Assembly: GCF_029784135.1 (NCBI RefSeq)
Contig: NC_073744.1
Location: 69,215,593 to 69,279,592 of the forward strand
Source: Toxorhynchites rutilus septentrionalis
Lineage: Eukaryota > Arthropoda > Insecta > Diptera > Culicidae
Direction of reading: 5' to 3'
DNA: 64,000 nt
Positions 21,191 through 33,148 of this stretch are shown here, piece by piece (position 1 is the stretch's first letter; every line of letters starts with the position of its first letter). The position numbers and the translations under genes were made by a program. The notes beneath the pieces are model-generated. The model had not been told where the DNA came from. It was given only the letters and a program-made list of their open reading frames with translations, and ran no database searches.

Positions 21191-22708
21191 CAGGAAGTGG
21201 GTTATATCTATGGTATAACCGCAAGGGTGACGTAGGACTATCGTTGATTTAGAGATCATTTGTATGAAGTTGAATCTGAATTCATTCTGAATGAATGAAT
21301 ATTTGGAGAACTTCGAAAACGAGAGCGTTACGTTGGAGGCACAAGGTTTTATGCATCCAATATTGGATACGGAAATATCCTACTGATGGGGAAGAATAAT
21401 CTTCAGAAGCTATCCTGTTGATTGCGATTGATTGAAAAACCACAAAACCAAATGTATTTGGTCACAGTGTTACATGGATAGAAAACATTCAATTAAACTC
21501 TTTCACATGAATATATTTTGAAAATTCCCAAAGGAACTGGCAGATTATTTTCAGTAACGATTAGATATTTCCACATTTTCCTCGATACTGGAAGCCCACC
21601 AGTGGTTAATGCCAACTCGATAACCACCTGTTAATAGCACTTGATTGAAACATATTTGGTCACAGTGTTACATGGATAGAAAACATTCAATTAAACTCTT
21701 TCACATGAATATATTTTGAAAATTCCCAGAGGAACTGGCAGATTATTTTCAGTAACGATTAGTTATTTCCACATTTTCCTCGATACTGGAAGCCCACCAG
21801 TGGTTAAAGCCAACTCGATAACCACCTGTTAATAGCACTTGATTGAAACATATTTGGTCACAGTGTTACATGGATAGAAAACATTCAATTAAACTCTTTC
21901 ACATGAATATATTTTGAAAATTCCCAGAGGAACTGGCAGATTATTTTCAGTAACGATTAGTTATTTCCACATTTTCCTCGATACTGGAAGCCCACCAGTG
22001 GTTAATACCAACTCGATAACCACCTGTTAATAGCACTTGATTGAAACATATTTGGTCACAGTATTACATGGATAGAAAACATTCAATTAAATTCTTTCAC
22101 ATGAATATATTTTGAAAATTCCCAAAGGAACTGGCAGATTATTTTCAGTAACGATTAGATATTTCCACATTTTCCTCGATACTGGAAGCCCACCAGTGGT
22201 TAATGCCAACTCGATAACCACCTGTTAATAGCCGCGCGTGTATGTGTGTGTAGCGATGTCTTCCCAGGGAACCGTTTGTGGCATCACTCTCCTCCTGATA
22301 GATTCCCTTCTGGCCTAGGGTGCACAAACAGGCTCTTGGGAACACCGTTCATCCGCGCTTTCATGATAAATAAAGAGCTTCACCGCAACAGCGACAACAT
22401 GCTCCAATCGCTGTTCAATTAGAACTGAGTGGATTTCCGAGCGCCGCTCGCTTATATACCGATTGGTGATTTCAATAGCCTGTTTTGAAAGCAATTTTAA
22501 GACTATTGAAACAAGTTTTTGGATCAAAAAGTAACAAGTATATAACGCGTAGACATTTTATCTTTCGAATGAAGTGTTTATCATACCATTTCGTTCAGTT
22601 GTTTAGGAGCTATTAACGCTCAAAATCTCGGTCTCCGGCGTAACGCTTTCGTTTTCGAAACTTTGATTTTACACCCCAGTATAGAAATGAAAGACGTAGT
22701 CCTACGTC
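21191..22708 (-). mobile_element. H-family element, copy H5 (reverse)
   Basis: Minus-strand copy from GACGTAGGACTACGTC (end at 22708) to CAGGAAGTGGGTTATA (21191). It sits in the A-run of M1, with A-tracts on both sides. Its promoter (TTATATA 22452-22458; ACTGA 22424-22428 on plus) and four tandem units are present. Confidence 0.85.
21460..22230 (-). repeat. 198-bp tandem array, four units (H5)
   Basis: GGAACTGGCAGATTATTTTC recurs at 21533, 21731, 21929 and 22127, exactly 198 bp apart. Units are nearly identical, suggesting recent homogenisation or amplification. Confidence 0.9.
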
Positions 22709-23147
22709 AAAAACAAAACATCCTCATTTTACTCGCTCCAATGTAAATTCGTCAATAGTCATAAAAGATTATTTGATTGCGATGAGTTTGGAATAAATTT
22801 AATTCTGCGCCATTTTTTATATGTAACATGTTATTTTCTTACCTCATTCAGTAGTGAAAATTGTGTAAATGACAATGGTTGAATCAATAAAGGAAATTCG
22901 AGAGCACAATCAAAAACAAGTTGAAAAAATGTATGGTTCCTGCATGTGAGAACTACCTCAGAAAGTCCGGGAGTAAAATATACGTGATTTGTTTTTGAGT
23001 TTTAGGTTACCTTATCATCATTTTCTTAGTCCAAAAACAACATCCAGATGTCTCAACGATCGTTTACGTTTTGCGTTAGATTGCAAATTAGTCAGTGAGA
23101 CTCTCAGGTCCAGACTACCTTGTCATAAACGTACCCTGCTCGCGCAA

Positions 23148-23495
23148 CCCAGCAAACATTAAGTCATATGAATAGCTATAATTGGAGGCGATATACATAC
23201 AACCAAGACACATTTGTATGATATATGATGCATATAACTAGCATATACAGTGGAGGCGATATACGTATATGACATATTTTGTACACATATAACGCCGTAT
23301 ATAATGATATGCGATTTGATCCGACAATGTTACCACTCAATCCATCGATGACATGGAAAATCGTGTTTTCGCATTTTATGCGATTTTAGATATACATGAT
23401 CGATATTTTGATTGATATTTTATGCGATTGTGATTTGATACGAATTTATATGTAACTTATCATGTGCAAAGTTATACGATTTAATATTTGCTGGG
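23148..23495 (+). mobile_element. E MITE, fourth copy, 348 bp
   Basis: Ends CCCAGCAAACATTAAGTC / ATTTAATATTTGCTGGG. It is collinear with the inner E copy at 17539 but lacks about 30 bp around TGCTTTTTGGACTG. It lies 3' of T3. Confidence 0.8.
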
Positions 23496-23742
23496 AAGGC
23501 ATCTCAGACCGTCTTCTACCCATGATGTTTTTCCCGCGCCACAATGTCTAGCCTACTACACATTTTCTGAGCGATCGTTTCTGTTCCAGTCGTTTTCTGC
23601 TGCGATTTATTCCGGGAACTAGTGTCGACGTCTGGTGGTGACATACATTCTGAGGACATAATTTGGGTCCCAAACTCGATATTTACAAAAAGGTCAGGTC
23701 TGTCCAATTTGCTAGAAATCTAATTAGATGTAACTTACTGTA
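23496..23742. other. Unassigned spacer with G-family-like words
   Basis: Contains TGTCGACGTCTGGTGGTGA and ATTTGGGTCCCAAACTCG, words also found at the ends of the G elements (near 53745 and 55967). It may be an old G fragment. No gene seen. Confidence 0.35.
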
Positions 23743-24268
23743 TTGACGAATTTACGCAAAGCTGAATCAGCTCATGCGACATCTACATTAGAGCTCAGAA
23801 CCACAAAAGTGAGGGTGTATGTTTATTTTACGCACTGAAAAGCAAGTTTCGGTGACGATTATTCATTTTATTTCAATTTAGATTAATTTCAGCCATTGAA
23901 TGTCGTCAGTATATGGTAAGAAAGTTGGAGTTTTGTATATTTATGATGGTTTCAACACGCGATTTTACCAAAGTCATAGATAATCTTCGAAAATTTTAAG
24001 TTTGATAATGCTTATTCATCGTTTACTTAGTTGAAAAAAAATGAAGTTACAATACTTATAACAAGCCAATCCTCGTAATACACATATCACATTGTAAAAT
24101 GATGATTTTCTAACCTTTTCAGCGTGGAAAGAATACATGAAACCGGGAAATTTGAAGATAAATTCAGATTTTTCTAGAAAATTTGAACGAATTTCATACA
24201 AAAAAAACAAAACATCCTCATTTTACTCACTGCGCCATCTGGTTGTAAATCCAACATAAATTCGTCAA
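23743..24268 (+). mobile_element. M1 MITE, copy c, uninterrupted, 526 bp
   Basis: Ends TTGACGAATTTACGC / ATAAATTCGTCAA with TA on both sides. It is the only M1 copy here without later insertions, so it serves as the reference for the other two. It ends about 240 bp before the CCT1 start codon and could lie in that gene's promoter region. Confidence 0.8.
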
Positions 24269-24510
24269 TATTAATTTAAAATCCTGCGAAAAACGAGGCG
24301 CCACCTATTCATCATATCTTTTCTATAAACTACCCGTTACAACAGTTACGCGGTATGGCATTTCACTCCAATTTTTTCAACGTAACGTATGTTGTCAATT
24401 TCCAGCGAACGGGACAAGAGTTGCGAGGTTTTTCAGTGCGTGTGTGATCTCGTGCGGTTTTCGAATAACAGTTCTATATTTTTTCGTTTTTCTCACAAAA
24501 TACTACGAAT

Positions 24511-26832
24511 ATGTCTACTGTGGCGAGTACTCTATCCCTTGCGGGAACGCGGACATCCGGTGCACCGGTTCGCACACAAAATGGTAAGGAAAAATAGTTT
24601 TCCTTATAGTTTTTTCAACATGCGGTGTGTCTTGTTTATGGTAATCATGTTCCGTTCAAAAGAAAAGAGTTTTGGGACTTCCCATATCGTATCGTAGTTG
24701 TTGCTTTTACCAACATCAATCAGATCACTGAGAGTTTTATAATAAAAATTCATATGGGCTGCCCTTTGAAAACGAAATTTGATCATCTGGTCTTGGGCAG
24801 TAAAAACACCTACGCACATACATAATGGAGCCAGTCAAACTTATGAGTTTTGGGATAGGAATAAGTTCCTTAGAACCATTTTATTCTATTTTTCTGTACC
24901 TGGTCATTAATTTCCTTTGAAAAAAAAAATCAATATACTGATCAGCTAAATGCGGAAAGTTCTAGTTCAACATGACTCATTTACCGCAATTCGAGGTTAT
25001 GTTGCTCACCCGAGATTAGTGTACATAATTTATAAGTTGGTTCAATTCTAATTTAGAACAAATAATGGAAACTGATGATTTCGACAGTCAGGACACAATA
25101 CCGCATAATAATATTTATCAGCAAAGTACCATTTTTCAAATTAAGAAACTACGATATCCTCTCGCTTCCAGTTATGGCAGCATCATCCATAGCCAACATC
25201 GTCAAATCATCTCTGGGACCGGTCGGTCTCGATAAAATGCTTGTTGATGACATCGGAGATGTCACGATCACTAACGATGGTGCCACTATATTGCGATTGC
25301 TAGAGGTAGAGCATCCTGCTGCAAAAGTTCTGTGCGAATTGGCCCAGCTGCAGGATGAAGAAGTCGGAGATGGCACCACATCCGTTGTGATCATTGCTGC
25401 CGAACTACTGAAAAACGCTGATGAGTTGGTAAAACAAAAGATTCATCCGACCTCGATTATCGCCGGATATCGTCTTGCTTGTAAGGAAGCCTGCAAGTAC
25501 ATCTCGGAACATCTGACCGCTCCAGTTGATGAGTTGGGACGCGAAACGTTAGTTAGCGTTGCAAAGACCTCAATGAGCTCTAAAATCATTGGAGCCGATG
25601 CGGATTTCTTCTCGGCAATGGTGATCGATGCAGCCCAGGCGGTTAAGATTATAGATCCCAAGGGTAATCCGGCATACCCCATCAAGGCGGTGAATGTACT
25701 GAAAGCTCACGGCAAATCGGCCCGAGAAAGTATACTCGTTCAGGGATATGCGTTGAATTGTACCATCGCCTCGCAGCAGATGCCGAAGAAAATAACCAAC
25801 GCCAAAATTGCCTGTTTGGATTTTTCTTTGCAAAAGACCAAAATGAAGATGGGCGTCCAGGTGAGTTTATTTAAATTTGATGTGGTGTAGGAACTCAACT
25901 AACGTTTGGATTCTCGAAAGGTTTTGATCACTGATCCCGAGAAGCTTGAAGGCATTCGTGCTCGGGAACTGGACATTACGAAGGAGAAAATCGAGAAAAT
26001 TTTGGCTACCGGTGTTAATGTTGTGCTATGTAGCGGAGGAATCGATGATCTCTGTCTGAAATACTTTGTTGAAGCAGGCGCTATGGCGGTCAGACGCGTG
26101 AAGAAATCGGACCTAAAACGCATTGCCAAAGCTACCGGTGCTGCTTTCCTTACATCGCTGACTAACATGGAGGGCGAAGAAAGCTTTGAATCGAGCTACG
26201 TTGGCGAGGCTGCAGAAGTTGTGCAGGAATTCATCTGTGACGATGAATTAATTCTTATCCGTGGTCCGAAAGCTCGCACTGCTGCGTCTATTATTCTGCG
26301 TGGACCGAACGATTTTTACTGTGACGAAATGGAACGATCCATTCATGATGCGTTGTGTGTAGCGAAACGTGTCCTGGAAGGCAAAAAAGTCGTTGCCGGC
26401 GGTGGGTGTGTGGAGGCTGCCCTCTCAATCTATCTGGAAAACTTTGCTACGTCTCTCAGCTCCAGAGAGCAGCTTGCTATCGCCGAATTCGCAAAGTCCT
26501 TGCTGGTTATTCCGAAAACACTTGCAGTCAATGCAGCTAAGGATGCTACCGATTTGGTGGCCAAACTGCGCGCGTATCACAATTCCAGCCAGACCAAAGT
26601 AGATCACGCTCACCTCAAGTGGTACGGTCTAGATCTGATTGATGGGGTTGTGAGGGACAACAAAAAAGCAGGAGTACTCGAACCGGCAATGTCAAAAATC
26701 AAATCACTCAAATTTGCAACCGAAGCTGCAATTACGATTCTGCGCATCGACGATATGATCAAGTTATATCCCGAAGAGAAACCGGGCAAGAACTATGGCG
26801 ATGCGTGTGCTGCTGGTGAACTAGATGGTTAG
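24511..26832 (+). CDS. CCT1: T-complex protein 1 subunit alpha (CCT1), three exons
   Basis: CCT1 is one of eight subunits of the cytosolic CCT/TRiC chaperonin, which folds actin, tubulin and other proteins using ATP. Exons are 24511-24583, 25172-25860 and 25921-26832. The joined protein is 557 residues, the usual length. The N-terminus [20 protein letters not shown] fits insect CCT1 and fixes the start. Exon 1 ends in phase 1 (AAT G|GTAAGG) and exon 2 starts after CTTCCAG, restoring Val. Seen motifs: [18 protein letters not shown] (about residue 60), GDGTTSV nucleotide-binding loop (about 92), [10 protein letters not shown] (about 415) and LRIDDMI near the C-terminus. Introns are 588 and 60 nt. 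No lesion is visible. A TCAGTG initiator-like word at 24433 could mark transcription start (inference). Confidence 0.97.
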
Positions 26833-27039
26833 ACATCTTCCCCATAAGCTATTATATTTAGGCTGCCTTCCTTCTCACAATAACCTTCTCCGTTCTTAAC
26901 AAATGCACCATCCTCTTCTTCATTCGTTTGCAATGCATTAATTTAAGTCATATCCATACGAACTTGACGTTCTCACTTGTGTTTGTTACTTAGAACACAA
27001 ATGCTGCTGGAACGATCAGATCATACAAGTACATAACAC

Positions 27040-27045
27040 AATAAA
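27040..27045 (+). terminator. Likely CCT1 polyadenylation signal
   Basis: AATAAA about 210 bp after the CCT1 stop codon, in an A/T-rich 3' region. Confidence 0.5.
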
Positions 27046-27593
27046 AATAACAAACAATGGATTACGTTAAAATGATTATTTCAAACAATCCTTCCATAGC
27101 GTGTTTAGCGATGATTGAGAAAAAGAAAAAGAATTTTAAATAATAGAGGCTCTAAAATTTTGCAGTTCATTTGTCTCTAGCCTTGAAAAGGATCAATCAA
27201 GAAAACTTATCCTTAACTCTCGGTCATTTTGGACTCCGCCGCCGACGTGAATGGCTATGATTGTTTTCGTATTGGTATAGATCAGCGGTACTCAACCTTT
27301 TTCATAGAGGCCACAAACACGTGCTACTATCTGGATTAGAGATGGGCAAAACAGTTCACTTTGATGAACGGTTCAGTCAATAACCGTTCATCTAAGTGAA
27401 TCAGTTCTTTTGAACCGTTCCTTCGCTCTTTCGTTCAGCGGTATTAGAAACAACATAGAATGTTAGCTGGAACCCAACATACATAAACAGCTATTAATTG
27501 ATACCGTTAGATTGGATAGTGTACGTATGGGATTTATATTTTTGAAATTTAGTAGGGAAAGATAAGCTGCTTCTCATTTAAAAGTCGCAAACT

Positions 27594-28261
27594 TGTAACT
27601 GTTGGTGTAAGCGCATGGGTGAGATGCACAAAACTAGCGCGTTTTGTGTCGAATAATGAATATGAAAACTTTAAATGGGAAATATCTGAGCGTGGATAAG
27701 CGTGATGGCTCACCGCTTCATGCCACACTCACAACGCCGAGATGGTACACTCCCCATGCCCGAAGACATCGGCACCGGCCACTAGGTGGCACTAATTTTA
27801 TGGACGAAGGTCGACGGTTACATAGTACCTAAGTACGGGCCTAGGGGGTATATACAGGACCTGAGGGGAATGCCCAGAAACGTAAGAACCAGGACTTCAA
27901 AAGAATCATTTGTACCGAACGGTTGTGTCGCGAAAAGAGAGAAGTAACCGCGAATATCCGCGTGACTAAAGGCGGTTTCGAGAAAGAAGTTTGGTGGTGC
28001 GATTTCGCGAGTGCTCGCGATTAAAGTTAATAAAGCAGATCCTCGAAATCAAGGTTGGAAGAGCCGCTGTGAGTCGCCACACTGCCCTGGCCCAGAGTCC
28101 CGGAACGAAGGCGAATGTAGGCTAAGGATGTGGGTGAAAAGTAGCGTGATTGCTCGTGCAGGTAATTCCTTGATCGCGTAGTCCATTACGATTGCCGACC
28201 CTGAGGCAAAATAAAGAGAGTTTTGTGTGTGCCACGAGGCGCCCCCAGCTGACAAATTACA
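27594..28261 (+). mobile_element. Solo LTR, 668 bp
   Basis: Ends TGTAACTG...AATTACA (TG...CA with TGTAA/TTACA inverted tips), flanked by AACT on each side (27590-27593, 28262-28265). It interrupts hAT sequence that is continuous in copy 1 (GCAAACTGTATGTG). It includes a TATATA word near 27850 and two AATAAAG-like words (near 28029, 28210). A solo LTR arises by recombination between two LTRs; whether it is Ty3/gypsy or BEL cannot be told. Confidence 0.75.
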
Positions 28262-28524
28262 AACTGTGTGTGAAAATATGTTTATCGGCCGACAAAAGTA
28301 TATGTAATAATTTGATGCGCACGAAATATGTGCAATTTTTCTGTTTGAACAACACACAGGTTCCATGTATGATCATATTTCATAATGTTCATTCAGAGAA
28401 AAAAATCAGCAGCGATTTTCACTAACAATCAATCATACAAACAATCACGATAACACGTATACGCAATAGGCCAAACAATGGATTGAAAGCAACGAAAAAA
28501 CTTTTTCTCAACTTGCCCTCACTA

Positions 28525-28950
28525 CAGGGAAACTTCGATATAACGTACCCTCGTTATAACGTACCCTCGATATAACGTACATTTTACCTCGATATAACGT
28601 ACACATTTCCGAAGCGTAAATGAATTTTTGTTTCTGATAGAACAATGAAATATCTGTATTGTAATGCTAAAACAAGTTTTGTACCTTCAATCAATCCCGA
28701 AATACAGCTGGTTTTGTAATTCCGGATTCTAAACGAATCAAGTTTTAATCAACAGTACGAAGGGAAACATCATGAGAAAAGCTGGCTTTGTCTTCTGATT
28801 GAAGTTACTCATTAACTTTACTAAAACAGCAAAACAATAATGTATTATAGACTACGTTTGTGAGTACTTTATTATGCTTCGATATAACATACAATTCGAT
28901 ACAACGTACAATTTTGAAAGTGAAATGTACGTTATATCGAAGTTTACCTG
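28525..28950. mobile_element. pogo/Tigger-like MITE, 426 bp
   Basis: Ends CAGGGAAACTTCGATATAAC / GTTATATCGAAGTTTACCTG flanked by TA (28523-28524, 28951-28952). CAG-starting ends with the CGATATAACG word and TA target are typical of pogo-type Tc1/mariner elements. The left end carries further CGATATAACGTAC repeats. It is nested in hAT copy 2. Confidence 0.85.
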
Positions 28951-29019
28951 TATCGTTTTATTTTTCTTACAAGCGTCCTCGTTATATTTATCTTTTCCGT
29001 CCAGCGCAAATCAGTTCGG

Positions 29020-29360
29020 CTGTACTCGTCCGTTCGCAAACAGTTCGCCCGCAAACACTTCGTTTTCGGACAGTTCGTTCCCAAACAGTTCACTCGCAAA
29101 CAGTTCGTTCACAAACAGTTTACTCTCAATCAGTTCTTTCCCATACTGTTCACTCGCAAACAGTTCGTTCACAAACAGTTCACTCTCAATCAGTTCGCTC
29201 TCAAACAGTTCACTCGAAAACCGTTCTTTAGGAATCAGTTCGTTCACAAACCGTTCGCTCGCAATCAGTTCGTGGGAAGAACTACCGTTCTTTGAAAAAG
29301 AACGACCGTTCGTTCACTCTTTTCGGCGAACTAGTTCTTTCGTACCGTTCGTGAACGGTT
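29020..29360. repeat. GTTC-rich subterminal minisatellite of hAT copy 2
   Basis: Repeats built on CAGTTCGTTCACAAACAGTT and CACTCGCAAACAGTTC, the complement of the array in copy 1. Open frames here are by-products. Confidence 0.8.
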
Positions 29361-29380
29361 TGCCCATCTCTAATCTGGAT

Positions 29381-30560
29381 ACAAGCAAAGAATGAGAGCG
29401 CTGGAGATGTAATTTAGCTAAAGGGTACAGAAAAACTAGTCGGATATTCGATAAGTTATTTAAATTGATAGCTCTTGTTGTAGTCCTACGATTTCTTCGA
29501 TTATATCCCCTATATTACCCTCCAGCGTCTAGAAGTATTTCCTAAGGTGGGCCAACTTGCTAAAACCACTCTTCAGCCATTTTGGAAGTCTACTGTGTTT
29601 CGTTTGTAAGCAAAACACAATACGCTTGTGCCCAAGGCGCCTCTATATATACAAGTGCCTTGGTCCCACTCAAGGTGTGTATATATATACTGAAGGTGTG
29701 GCCGTTTCGTCAATAAGCGTAAGAACACACTGGACGGCTCTCCCGCGCGGATTTTGCAATGACAGACCGCCGCGGAGCCTCGATAATGGAATGTGTATGA
29801 TATAAAACACATAGGGTGGAGCGGGTGTGTACGGTTCCAAAATCACTGTTGTACGGTTCCCCATTCGCTGCGGTGGTTCGATGGAGATGATGCGCCGCAA
29901 CGGTTTTGTGAGAGTGTTAGTGTTTATGCGCTTTTGAAAGGTGAGAATAAAGCAAGGCAATAATAAATGTACTCTCAGGAGAGCCAATATGTGGAATCCA
30001 CTCTGCGGTCATGTAGCTGCGGATAATCGTATTCCATCCAAATTGTCGAGAAATGCAATATTTCAGACATTTGTGATCAAGTTCTTTCTCCCTCTCGCTC
30101 AGGTAGTCATCCCCTCCTCCGTTTTCCATCATTCTGTCTTTATATACCGCCCCTCTATTCTGCTTACTGTCCAAACAGTTGTACCTTGTACCATAAACTC
30201 GTCTTGCAAACATATGATAATGGCAGATAGTGAAACCGTCGAAAGCCGCTGAATGTGTTTTACACAAGCCCCGGGCAAGGGTATATGATCCGCGAGTCAA
30301 GATGTGCTACAAATTTAGCTGTCATTGCCAAACCTATCAAATTACTCGGCGAACTCAAGGCAAATCTATGGAACAAGGTGCGCTTATTCGCTAACTAAAA
30401 AAAGAATTGTTTTTTGAAAAAAAAATTTATGTGAAATGTAATGATCATGATGATCACAAGGGTCTGAATGATAATATAAAACGTAGAACCCTAGGTTGAT
30501 CACTTGAAATGTAGTATTATATTATAATGTAAACCAACTTAAGAAATTGAAAGAAATTGA
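29381..30560. other. Unassigned non-coding stretch
   Basis: Contains CTCTATATATACAAGTGCC and CCTTGGTCCC words, also present at the outer end of the G1 element near 39095, so part may be G-derived. No gene with recognisable domains. A TATATAAAAC-like word (near 29800) is not supported as a promoter. Confidence 0.35.
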
Positions 30561-31020
30561 AATTCGTGAAAATTTAAAGAAGGTAGTTTTGAAATCTTAT
30601 AAATAGTATGTAGATTTTTAAGTTATTCGATTACTTAAAACACGTAGTCCTGACGCTTACTTAGCCATTTGGTTGTATATTTCCAAATATTTTACAACAC
30701 AATAATCACAAAAACTCACCATTATAATATAAAATCAGCATCAAACACAATTTCAGTTTCATATTATTTCACAATTTTCGAGGAAACGTATTACTCTATT
30801 ACATAGAATACATATTGAATACAGAAAAGTAAATTTTCATTCATTATTTTTTGTTCTAGAAGTGTGTTAATTTCGTCCTTAATTTCGTTTTCCAAATGGC
30901 GCAAATCATTATGGTGCCTTCAACGCAAAGACAATAAATAAAACGCTTGCAGCGTAAAACGTAATGAATATAATGAATATAGCAATGAGTATTTCATAAA
31001 GTATCAGTATATTCCACAAA
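30560..31020. mobile_element. G-family fragment (single arm)
   Basis: Shares with G1 and G2 the order ACACGTAGTCCTGACG, CTCACCATTATAATATAAAA, TTTCATATTATTTCACAA, ACATAGAATAC and AAATTTTCATTCATTATT. Only one arm is recognisable. Confidence 0.5.
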
Positions 31021-31312
31021 TTGTGCTCAATCGTCTTAATTTACTTTTGTGTATTTTTTAAATGGCTGCAGAAAACCACTTCACGTTTTGACCCACCTGG
31101 TAGTATGTTAAGTGCCTTGTTTTACACCAGCTTGAGAGTTTGGCAGTTCTCGCGAGTGACAGTGGTCGCAAATTGCATTTGCGACCCGGACATGTTTGAC
31201 GCTGTCAAATCCTATGTGCTAGTATACGGATGCCCTCAGGCTGGTTTTACATCAAGCTCCTGCTGCGACTTGTCATTGTAAAAATCGCGCGGTAGAGCCG
31301 TCTAGTGTTTTT

Positions 31313-31690
31313 CCACGCTAAGTGCGCAAGAGGAAACGGTATAAATATACAGAGGATTGTGGAAAAGGGTTTCACTGCAAAACGCGGGAAAAATATTACT
31401 GTCAAGTTTGGCTCTGATAAGCATCCCAATTTCCTTGAAAGCCATTGGTTTATTAGGTTTAGGTTATTAGGTTAGGTTTGTAATATTCCCTATCTTATTT
31501 TAAGTTTCAGCTCAAGAGAACAAATCGACTCTCGGTGTCGGTTGGTGATAGAAAATAAACCAATGGCTTTCAAGGAAATTGGGATGTTTATCAGAGCCAA
31601 ACTTGACAGTAATATTTTTCCCTCGTTTTGCAGTGAAACCCCTTTCCACAATCCTCTGTATATTTAAACCGTTTCCCCTCGCGCACTTAT
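31313..31690. repeat. Inverted repeat, ~135-bp arms
   Basis: Arms about 31313-31450 and 31554-31690 are near-perfect reverse complements separated by ~100 bp. They contain AAATATACAGAGGATTGTGG / CCACAATCCTCTGTATATTT and give the same short peptide frame on opposite strands. Possibly a foldback MITE; exact ends were not fixed. Confidence 0.8.
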
Positions 31691-33148
31691 TGACGGCACG
31701 GTCACACCTTTATATATATACTAGCCGACCCGGCAAACTTCGTGTTTCTATGAACGTGGGGGAGTGAAAACGGCACACGGAAATATCACTTTTATTATTC
31801 TTTTTCGACGATTTCACAAATATTCACTGCATGCTATCACATTAGCCTCATATTCAGCGGAAACTCTAAAAAAATTACGTATTTAATTGATAAATTATTT
31901 CCTGAAAATAGCATTTTACATGGATGCAGTGGGCAATCAAAGACAAATACAACGATTGACGTCACTATTTGAGAAATAGTTTATGGCAGCGCATGCTCGA
32001 GACTCTACCATCTTCATTGCCGTTTTTTCAGAATATTGGTCCCGAACAAGGCGCTTATATAAATGTATTCGCGTTGACGGCGGAATGGTGTCGACATCTA
32101 GATACGATATTAGTTTGTATGAGGCTAACTATTCTCTATCAGATTAGTCGGGTCTAAGACAGTTTTAATTTGTTAAAATATGTATGAAATTTTTTTCTTT
32201 GCGTTATTTGCCCACTATAAATACGTTTGTCTGACCCCAGTTTCAATTATTTTCTATGAATTTACAGATATTCTCACCAAAACTTACCATTATAATATAA
32301 CATTATCTTTAGACACAATTTTTGTATGATATTTCTTCACTACTCGCAAGCAAAAGTGATTTTCATTTACATAGAGTACTAAATTGATTTGGAAAAAAGA
32401 ATTTTCATTCATAATTTTGATTTTAAAAGTGTATTTTTTTCTTCCGCAAATCCATATTATTATGCCTACTCCCCCATTTCGTAATACGAAGCTCAATGCC
32501 GTCAACGCGGATAACATGTGAAGCAACATCATCACTTCATAAAGAAGGGGATTACGGTTTGTGGAGCGGGGGTTGTTTGTTTTGTTATTGCTAGGATACG
32601 CCATTTGTGCATTTACAGATGCGAGAGACGTGGATGAACTGGATGAGAAAGAAATTCTACAAAATCATCCCTTTTTTCACATAAATTCGCGAAAGCCAAA
32701 CATAGTAGGCATCGTTCGCATAAGCGTCGTAGCAGTTTGTAGAGAGCCGCCGGCTGCTTTTTGAAACAATCCGCGTTGACGGCATTGAGCTTCGTATTAC
32801 GGAATGGGGCAGTTGGCATGACAATAAGGGTTTTGCAGAAGAAATGAACACACTTTAAAAATAAAAATTATGAATGAAAATATTTTTTCCCAAATCAAAT
32901 TAGTATTCTATGTAAATGAAAATCACTTTTGCTTGCAAGTAGTGAAAAAATATCATACAAAAATAGTGTCTAAAGATAGTTTTCTATTATAATGGTAAGT
33001 TTTGGTGAGAATATTTGAAAATTCATAGAAAATAGTTAAAATTAGGATCAGAAAAACGTACTTGTAGTAGGTAAATAATTCATACACATTTTTGCAATTT
33101 AAAACTGCCTTAGGGCCGACTAATCTGATAGAGAATAGTTTTTTTGTT

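Larger units (their letters stand above)
16992..22755. mobile_element. M1 MITE, copy b, loaded with E and H elements
   Basis: Left M1 end ATTGACGAATTTACGC at 16992; right end AAATTCGTCAAT at about 22744-22755. M1's own sequence is only 16992-17281, about 21000-21190 and 22709-22755. The remainder is a cluster of E elements (17282-20999), one of which contains H4, and H5 in reverse. Confidence 0.7.
16962..23100 (+). mobile_element. T element, copy T3, interrupted by M1 copy b
   Basis: T sequence starts again at GGAAGGTTTGTAGTTC (16962-16991), is broken by 5.8 kb of M1-derived DNA, and resumes at 22757 (GTCATAAAAGATTATTTGATTG) to about 23090 (GCGTTAGATTGCAAATT). The THAP-like frame is frameshifted here (AAAATGTATGG insertion). 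Confidence 0.55.
27337..29372 (-). mobile_element. Non-autonomous hAT element, copy 2, with two nested insertions
   Basis: Ends TAGAGATGGGCAAA / TTTGCCCATCTCTA with a perfect 8-bp duplication ATCTGGAT (27329-27336, 29373-29380). It is the same family as 1304-2012 in the opposite orientation. Subtracting the solo LTR and the pogo-like MITE leaves about 940 bp, collinear with copy 1 apart from a short extra stretch. Confidence 0.9.

Noticed and set aside
21460..22230. CRISPR-like regular repeats
   Set aside because: The 198-bp units are contiguous tandem repeats without unique spacers, in a eukaryotic transposon.
29557..30300. Overlapping 80-127 codon frames on both strands
   Set aside because: No domain or coding bias visible; sequence shares words with G-element ends, so they are probably chance frames in repeat DNA.
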